DNA of 39,482 bases, taken from Clostridium sp. UBA1056. GTDB lineage: Bacteria > Bacillota > Clostridia > Clostridiales > Clostridiaceae. A program made the translations under genes and the position numbers. The stretch spans positions 34,162-73,643 of the forward strand of contig DCDL01000054.1 in assembly GCA_002316385.1 (NCBI GenBank), read 5' to 3'. Of the stretch, positions 35,025-39,482 are shown one piece after another (positions within the stretch are counted from its first letter, which is position 1; every line of letters begins with the position of its first letter). The notes under the pieces were generated by a model. That model did no database searches and was not told the origin of the DNA. It worked only from the letters and a program-made list of their open reading frames with translations.

Positions 35025-37658
35025 TTAGAATGCATCCTTTATCAGATCTGCAATTTCAGAAACAAGAGGTAGTCTAGGATTTGCTGTAGTACATTGATCT
35101 TCAAAGGCTTCATCTGCTAATGAATATAATATAGAGTCCAGATGCTCCTTAGTGACACCACATTGACTAAGGGTAGTTGGGATATTTAGCTCTATCATAA
35201 GGTTTCTAACCGCCTCTACCAAGCTATCTACAGCTTCTTCGCAGGTAGAGTGATTTAAGCCTAGGAATTTAGCTATTTCTTTAAACTTCTCAGGTGCTTT
35301 ATAATATTCATATTTAGGGAAAGATACTAGTTTACTTGGATTACTTCCATTATATTTTATAACATGTGGAAGCATAATAGCGTTTGCTCTTCCGTGAGGT
35401 ATATGGAATTCTGAACCTAATTTATGAGCTATACTATGGTTAACACCTAAGAAGGCATTAGTAAATGCCATACCAGCTATACAAGAAGCATTGTGCATTT
35501 TTTCTCTAGCAAGAGCATTGCTACCATCCTTGTAGGCTATAGGTAGGTATTTAAATACAATTTCAATAGCCTTAAGGGCTAAAGCATCAGTATAGTCAGA
35601 AGCCATAACAGATACATAAGCTTCTATAGCATGGGTTAAAACATCTAATCCAGTATCAGCTGTAACTGATGGAGGCACAGTCATAACCAATTGAGAGTCT
35701 ATTATAGCAATATCAGGAGTAAGTTCATAATCAGCTAAAGGATATTTTATATTATTTTCTTTATCAGTTATAACAGCAAAGGAGGTAACCTCAGAACCAG
35801 TCCCAGAAGTTGTTGGGATAGCTACTAATTTAGACTTTTTACCTAGATGAGGAAATTTAAAAGCTCTTTTTCTGATATCCATAAATCTAAGTTTAAGACC
35901 GTTAAAATCTATATCAGGATTTTCGTAGAAAAGCCACATACCTTTAGCAGCATCCATAGCCGAGCCACCACCAAGGGCTATTATAACATCCGGTTCAAAA
36001 CTATTCATTTGTGCAGTTCCCCTCATGACTGTTTCTGTAGATGGGTCTGGCTCTACATCTAAAAATACATTTATGTCAAAGTTAGCTTTTTTTAGATGCT
36101 GCATTACCTTAGATACATAACCAAGTCTATCCATAAATTTATCTGCTACAATGAAGGCTCTTTTTCCTTGTAATTTTTCAAGATATGAAAGAGAGCCAGG
36201 CTCAAAGAAAATTCTTTCAGGAACTCTAAACCATTGCATATTAACTCTCCTTTTAGCTACACGTTTGATATTTATTAGGTTGTTTGCACTAACATTTTGA
36301 GTAGTTGAATTTCTTCCCATAGTTCCACAACCTAGAGTTAAAGATGGGATATTCACATTATAAATATCTCCAATAGCTCCTTGAGATGAAGGTGAGTTTA
36401 TTATTATCCTTCCAACTTTAACTCTTCTAGAGAATTCTTGAATAACTTCATCATTAGTAGAATGAAGAACTGCAGAGTGGCCTAAGCCACCAAAATTAAT
36501 CATATCTTCACAAGCTTTTATTCCATCTTCAGTACTATCAACTATAAACATTGAAAGAATAGGGCTAAGCTTTTCTCTTGAAAGAGGATAATCAATTCCA
36601 ATTCCCCCTGGTTCACAGACTAAGATTTTAGTTCCTTCTGGAACCTTAATATCAGCCATATCTGCAATTTTTTTAGCATCTTGACCTACGATATCTGGAT
36701 TCATGCTATGTCTTTTTTCATCTATAGCAATCTTTTGAAGTTTTAACATCTCTTCTTTATTAAGGAAATAACAATTACGTTCTTTTAATATAGATATTAC
36801 TTCATCACTAATTTCTCTATCTATAATTACGGCTTGTTCTGATGCGCAGATTGTACCATTATCAAAGGACTTTGAAAGGACCAAATCATTGACAGATCTT
36901 TTAATGTTAGCTGTTTTTTCTATATAACAAGGAACATTTCCAGCTCCAACTCCAAGGGCCGGTTTTCCAGTAGAATAAGCTGATTTAACCATTCCAGGTC
37001 CACCAGTGGCAAGAATAATATCCACATCAGGATGTAGCATAAGTTTCTGAGAAGCTTCAATAGAAGGTTTGTTTATCCACTGAATGCAGTTTTTAGGAGC
37101 ACCTGCTTCAATGGCCGCATCTAAAAGTAGTTGAGCAGCAGCTATACTGCATTTTTGAGCTTTAGGATGAAAACTAAATATTATAGGATTTTTAGTTTTT
37201 ATAGCTATTAGTGATTTAAATATTGTAGTTGAGGTTGGGTTTGTAACTGGAGTAACTCCAGCTACCACTCCGATAGGTTCCGCAACCTCCATATAGTCTT
37301 CTTCTTCATTTACAATACCTACAGTTTTTAAATTCTTTATACTGTTATATACATATTCAGAAGCAAATATATTTTTTGTTATTTTATCTTCATATACGCC
37401 CATTTGTGTTTCGTCTATAGCCATTTTAGCTAGTTCGCGATGCTTATTTAGAGCTGATATTGTCATTTTTTTAACTATATTATCTATAGAAGTTTGGTCA
37501 AAAGTCAAAAAATCTTCATAGGCACAACGAGCATTTTTAACAAGCTCATTAATTTCAGAATCTACAGTAGATATAATATCCGTTGGTGAATATGAGTTTG
37601 AATCAGTTGTAGAACTAGACTTATTAATAGGTTTTACAGTAATGTTTTCAGTAGACAT
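35025..37658 (-). CDS. adhE: AdhE, bifunctional acetaldehyde-CoA/alcohol dehydrogenase
   Basis: Reduces acetyl-CoA to acetaldehyde and then ethanol with two NADH; forms spirosomes in known homologues. About 877 aa. The N-terminal aldehyde dehydrogenase domain has the nucleotide-loop ATGGPGMVKSAYSTGKP and the catalytic cysteine in FDNGTICASEQ (about Cys271). The C-terminal iron-dependent alcohol dehydrogenase has GGGSAMDAAKG, GTGSEVTSFAVI and the metal-binding histidines of HSIAHKLGSEFHIPHGRAN. A Ser/Thr-rich leader of about 25 residues precedes the usual start of the domain. The ATG at 37658 is chosen; TTG at 37676 lies in the ribosome-binding region. The upstream region has a promoter and a candidate Rex site, so expression is probably controlled by the NADH/NAD ratio. 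Confidence 0.95.
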   Translation of the reverse strand: MSTENITVKPINKSSSTTDSNSYSPTDIISTVDSEINELVKNARCAYEDFLTFDQTSIDNIVKKMTISALNKHRELAKMAIDETQMGVYEDKITKNIFASEYVYNSIKNLKTVGIVNEEEDYMEVAEPIGVVAGVTPVTNPTSTTIFKSLIAIKTKNPIIFSFHPKAQKCSIAAAQLLLDAAIEAGAPKNCIQWINKPSIEASQKLMLHPDVDIILATGGPGMVKSAYSTGKPALGVGAGNVPCYIEKTANIKRSVNDLVLSKSFDNGTICASEQAVIIDREISDEVISILKERNCYFLNKEEMLKLQKIAIDEKRHSMNPDIVGQDAKKIADMADIKVPEGTKILVCEPGGIGIDYPLSREKLSPILSMFIVDSTEDGIKACEDMINFGGLGHSAVLHSTNDEVIQEFSRRVKVGRIIINSPSSQGAIGDIYNVNIPSLTLGCGTMGRNSTTQNVSANNLINIKRVAKRRVNMQWFRVPERIFFEPGSLSYLEKLQGKRAFIVADKFMDRLGYVSKVMQHLKKANFDINVFLDVEPDPSTETVMRGTAQMNSFEPDVIIALGGGSAMDAAKGMWLFYENPDIDFNGLKLRFMDIRKRAFKFPHLGKKSKLVAIPTTSGTGSEVTSFAVITDKENNIKYPLADYELTPDIAIIDSQLVMTVPPSVTADTGLDVLTHAIEAYVSVMASDYTDALALKAIEIVFKYLPIAYKDGSNALAREKMHNASCIAGMAFTNAFLGVNHSIAHKLGSEFHIPHGRANAIMLPHVIKYNGSNPSKLVSFPKYEYYKAPEKFKEIAKFLGLNHSTCEEAVDSLVEAVRNLMIELNIPTTLSQCGVTKEHLDSILYSLADEAFEDQCTTANPRLPLVSEIADLIKDAF

Positions 37659-37679
37659 TTTATAATATACCCCCAAACT

Positions 37680-37697
37680 TTGTTATTTATTTAACTA
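37680..37697 (-). promoter_or_regulatory. Candidate Rex operator of adhE
   Basis: TTGTTAT-TTAT-TTAACTA differs from the clostridial Rex consensus TTGTTAA-N4-TTAACAA at one position in each half-site. It sits at the expected transcription start of the adhE promoter, where repressor binding would block initiation. Rex control of adhE is established in several clostridia. Confidence 0.6.
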
Positions 37698-37702
37698 ATT
37701 AT

Positions 37703-37730
37703 ATTATAACGCGAAAAAATAAAAATTCAA
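37703..37730 (-). promoter_or_regulatory. Sigma-A promoter of adhE
   Basis: On the minus strand, TTGAAT (37725-37730) and TATAAT (37703-37708) are separated by 16 bases, and transcription would start near 37696, within the candidate Rex site. Confidence 0.6.
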
Positions 37731-37787
37731 GATATTTCGTTAAAATTTTATCAAAATTTTATACTTATACAATAACGCTAATATTTC

Positions 37788-37815
37788 ACAATTACTAAAT
37801 AAAGTTCATATTATA
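37788..37815 (+). promoter_or_regulatory. Candidate sigma-K promoter of yabG
   Basis: AC at 37788-37789, 17 bases, then CATATTATA at 37807-37815 (CATANNNTA). yabG is transcribed by the late mother-cell sigma factor in Bacillus subtilis, which agrees with this match. Confidence 0.5.
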
Positions 37816-37844
37816 TAAATAGGAAATCATAAGGGGATGTATAC

Positions 37845-38753
37845 ATGAATATAGGCGATAGAGTAGTCAGAAAGTCTTATAATAAAGATATAGTCTTTAA
37901 AATAATAGATATAGAAATTGATGAGGACGGTGTTAAAAAGTATTTACTAAAAGGTTTAAATATAAGAATTGAGGCAGATAGTGTAGAGGAGGATTTGGAA
38001 ATTATCGACAATGAAGTTGTAGGAGAGAAGGATAAGGTATTTAATAAAAAAGTAAATACCGCGCTAAAGAAAGTTTTGTTGACAAGATCAGTTCCAGGAG
38101 GAAATTCAGCTACATTAAGGGTTATAGATAATGAAGTTAGTAGAAAAGAAAAAAAGAGTTCATCTATTAAAAATAGTGAATTGTTTTTTGGAAGACCGGG
38201 TAAAATACTCCATATTGATGGTGATCCTCAATATTTAGATATTTGTTTAAAAACATACAAGCAACTATCTATTGAGGCCGTAGGTAAAGTAATAGCAGAA
38301 AAGGACCAACCCTCGGTAATATTAGATTTAGTGAAGGAAGTAAATCCGGATATAGTTGTAATCACAGGACATGATGGAATGAGTAAGAATATTTCAGACT
38401 ATATGGATTTGGGTAATTATAGAAATTCAAGATATTTTGTAGAGTGCGTTTCCTTACTGCGAAGCTATAATTCCAATTATGATGATTTAGTTATTTTTGC
38501 AGGAGCATGTCAATCAAATTATGAAGCTTTACTAGATGCGGGTGCTAATTTTGCATCATCTCCCAGCAGAGTGTTGATTCATTGTTTAGATCCTGTGCTT
38601 ATATGTGAAAAGGTAGCTTATACCAATATAGACGATATAGTAAATATTGAAGATGTAATTCAGAATACAATTACAGGTATTAAAGGGGTAGGAGGATTAC
38701 AAACTAGAGGTAAATACAGAACAGGATATCCTAAATCACAGTATATAAAATAA
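37845..38753 (+). CDS. yabG: YabG, sporulation-specific cysteine protease
   Basis: 302 aa. In spore formers YabG trims coat and cortex-associated proteins late in sporulation. The N-terminal part starts with MNIGDRVVRKSYNKDIVF and is followed by the conserved FGRPGKILHIDGDPQYL block at about 115-131. The catalytic candidates are His176 in VITGHDGMS and Cys222 in FAGACQSNYEALLDAGANFASSP, the best conserved stretch of the family. AAGGGGATG lies before the ATG. It is monocistronic, with a terminator right after it. Its nearness to CotS genes gives a small sporulation neighbourhood interrupted by adhE. Confidence 0.95.
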   Translation: MNIGDRVVRKSYNKDIVFKIIDIEIDEDGVKKYLLKGLNIRIEADSVEEDLEIIDNEVVGEKDKVFNKKVNTALKKVLLTRSVPGGNSATLRVIDNEVSRKEKKSSSIKNSELFFGRPGKILHIDGDPQYLDICLKTYKQLSIEAVGKVIAEKDQPSVILDLVKEVNPDIVVITGHDGMSKNISDYMDLGNYRNSRYFVECVSLLRSYNSNYDDLVIFAGACQSNYEALLDAGANFASSPSRVLIHCLDPVLICEKVAYTNIDDIVNIEDVIQNTITGIKGVGGLQTRGKYRTGYPKSQYIK

Positions 38754-38762
38754 ATAGTTAAA

Positions 38763-38806
38763 GGATGTTTCAAAATAGTAAAATTTATTTTGGCATCCTA
38801 TTTTTA
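38763..38806 (+). terminator. Rho-independent terminator after yabG
   Basis: GGATG-TTT-CAAAATA pairs with TATTTTG-GCATCC around an eight-base loop, followed by a T-rich tract. Confidence 0.82.
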
Positions 38807-38826
38807 TGTCGTAGATAAGTTTAGGG

Positions 38827-38897
38827 GGCTTTCGTAATAATATTAAAGTGCATCTTCAATATTTTATATAAGATTAGTAATATATTTTGCGAAAGCC
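38827..38897. repeat. Interspersed hairpin repeat, copy B (MITE-like)
   Basis: A 71-bp unit bounded by GGCTTTCGTAATA and TTTTGCGAAAGCC. From about 38846 on it matches copy A (3556-3654) almost base for base (GCATCTTCAA, TTTTATATAAGATTAGTAATAT), but it lacks the left inner arm ACTAATCT. It is therefore a shortened form of the same element. Confidence 0.65.
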
Positions 38898-39172
38898 TCT
38901 TTCTTCGAAAATATAAAATTATATATTTATATGTGAATATTCTAAACAATTAATACACATACTAATGTCAAGTTGATTTACGTTCATTTTAGCTAAATAA
39001 ACGACATAATATTTAAAAAATCAAAGTAATACATAAAAAATTAACGAATATTTAACATTGACAAATGTTAATAAAATGTTGTAAAATATTTAGTTTGCTT
39101 GACATGAGAGTGGATAACTGTTACAATATAGTTGGAAGCCTTTATGGAAATATTAGAAAGAGGGTGTCTACT
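38898..39172. other. Intergenic leader region of veg
   Basis: AT-rich DNA after the hairpin repeat; it contains the tandem promoters at 39058-39127 and no ORF with a ribosome binding site. An open frame running into veg from 39065 lacks one and is read as untranslated leader. Confidence 0.55.
39058..39127 (+). promoter_or_regulatory. Tandem sigma-A promoters of veg
   Basis: P1: TTGACA (39058-39063), 18 bases, TAAAAT (39082-39087). P2: TTGACA (39099-39104), 17 bases, TACAAT (39122-39127). P2 is near consensus and about 46 bases before the start codon. The veg promoter is known as a very strong vegetative promoter in Bacillus. Confidence 0.7.
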
Positions 39173-39409
39173 GTGAAAATGGGAAATGTATTGACTACGA
39201 TAAAAAAAGATATCGAAAGTCATGTTGGCGAAAAAGTGACATTAAGGGCAAATGGAGGAAGACGTAAAGTAGTAGTAAATGACGGTGTTTTAGAAAAAAC
39301 ATATGACAGTATATTTGTAATTAGGCTTGATAGTAGTTCGCAACGTACTGTTAGCTACAGCTATAGTGATGTACTAACAAAAACCGTTCAGCTAGTATTC
39401 GCAGGGTAA
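39173..39409 (+). CDS. veg: Veg family protein
   Basis: 78 aa: MKMGNVLTTIKKDIESHVG, then the family core GEKVTLRANGGRRKVVVNDGVLEKTY, and SSSQRTVSYSYSDVLTKTVQL. The small basic beta-rich Veg protein is linked to biofilm gene expression in Bacillus subtilis; its biochemical role is unclear. I choose the GTG at 39173, seven bases after GAGGGTG; the frame is open upstream to 39065, but that part overlaps the promoters. The length is the usual one for the family. Confidence 0.92.
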   Translation: MKMGNVLTTIKKDIESHVGEKVTLRANGGRRKVVVNDGVLEKTYDSIFVIRLDSSSQRTVSYSYSDVLTKTVQLVFAG

Positions 39410-39414
39410 TATAA

Positions 39415-39480
39415 ACAGAGTTCTTAGCTTCTATGAAGCTTACTAACAGAATTCTTAGTATCAGTATTTTTGATACTTAG
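39415..39480. repeat. Two successive 31-bp hairpin repeats after veg
   Basis: ACAGAGTTCTTAG (39415) and ACAGAATTCTTAG (39446) are near-identical and exactly 31 bases apart. Each is followed by a small hairpin of different sequence: AGCTTC/GAAGCT, then AGTATCA/TGATACT. The window ends here, so the full extent is not visible. Confidence 0.45.
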
Positions 39481-39482
39481 AA

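Noticed and set aside
39065..39172. Upstream extension of veg by 36 residues
   Set aside because: This stretch contains two TTGACA-type promoters, the translation is unlike Veg family N-termini, and GTG 39173 has a ribosome binding site.
1..39482. CRISPR arrays, tRNA or rRNA genes
   Set aside because: No regularly spaced identical direct repeats with unique spacers and no tRNA- or rRNA-like sequence were seen. The only regular repeat is the two-unit one at 39415.

Overview
The window reads as a low-GC, endospore-forming anaerobe of the Clostridium sensu stricto type. The support is very AT-rich DNA, clear AGGAGG-type ribosome binding sites, a group B [FeFe] hydrogenase, a bifunctional AdhE, a Dlt operon, CotS-like spore coat proteins, the sporulation protease YabG and a Veg protein. 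No species is claimed.

Layout. 1-4.4 kb holds a hydrogenase on the minus strand, then a two-domain PPK2 polyphosphate phosphotransferase, a small HipA-N-like protein, an interspersed hairpin repeat and a broken ORF. 4.4-8.9 kb is a D-alanylation operon in the unusual order dltX-dltD-dltA-dltB-dltC, closed by a terminator. 9.0-13.1 kb holds a hexapeptide acyltransferase, a polysaccharide flippase and a phosphoglucomutase/phosphomannomutase. 13.1-17.2 kb carries three LytR-CpsA-Psr (LCP) cell-wall glycopolymer ligases on the minus strand; one has lost its low-complexity tail by frameshift, and a decayed transposase lies between the second and third. 17.5-27.7 kb is a mannose-1-phosphate guanylyltransferase gene (manC type) split by a 9,129-bp mobile element. 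28.2-35.0 kb is a spore-coat cluster in which two minus-strand glycosyltransferases (CotSA-like) lie divergent from CotS-family kinase-fold proteins. 35.0-37.7 kb is adhE with a good candidate Rex operator. 37.8-39.4 kb holds yabG, a second copy of the hairpin repeat, and veg behind tandem vegetative promoters.

The main find is the element inside manC. Its ends share a 9-bp core, GAGACTGCT, and just inside the ends lie 9-bp inverted arms that would flank the core in the circular form, as in a large-serine-recombinase attP. Joining the two cores restores an uninterrupted, in-frame guanylyltransferase of about 355 residues. The element encodes a large serine recombinase with a small overlapping upstream ORF. 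Its cargo is a tightly overlapping three-gene operon: a 979-aa alpha-helical ARM/HEAT-like protein, a 602-aa protein with a winged-helix-like stretch and a C-terminal SWIM zinc finger, and a 502-aa YADD reverse transcriptase. Directly downstream of the RT is a structured, probably non-coding segment of about 199 nt, closed by a perfect 13-bp inverted repeat (a1/a2-like) and holding a long msd-like hairpin, with its own extended -10 box and a strong terminator. I read this as a type XIII-like (ARM + WH-SWIM + RT) retron defence system with its msr-msd placed after the RT gene.

How the parts may work together: Dlt, LCP, flippase, PGM and ManC all serve surface-polymer metabolism. The manC interruption next to a spore-coat glycosyltransferase/CotS cluster resembles known sporulation-excised elements (skin elements; the SP-beta/spsM case). 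Programmed excision restoring GDP-mannose synthesis is therefore a testable idea, but plain insertional inactivation is equally compatible with the sequence.
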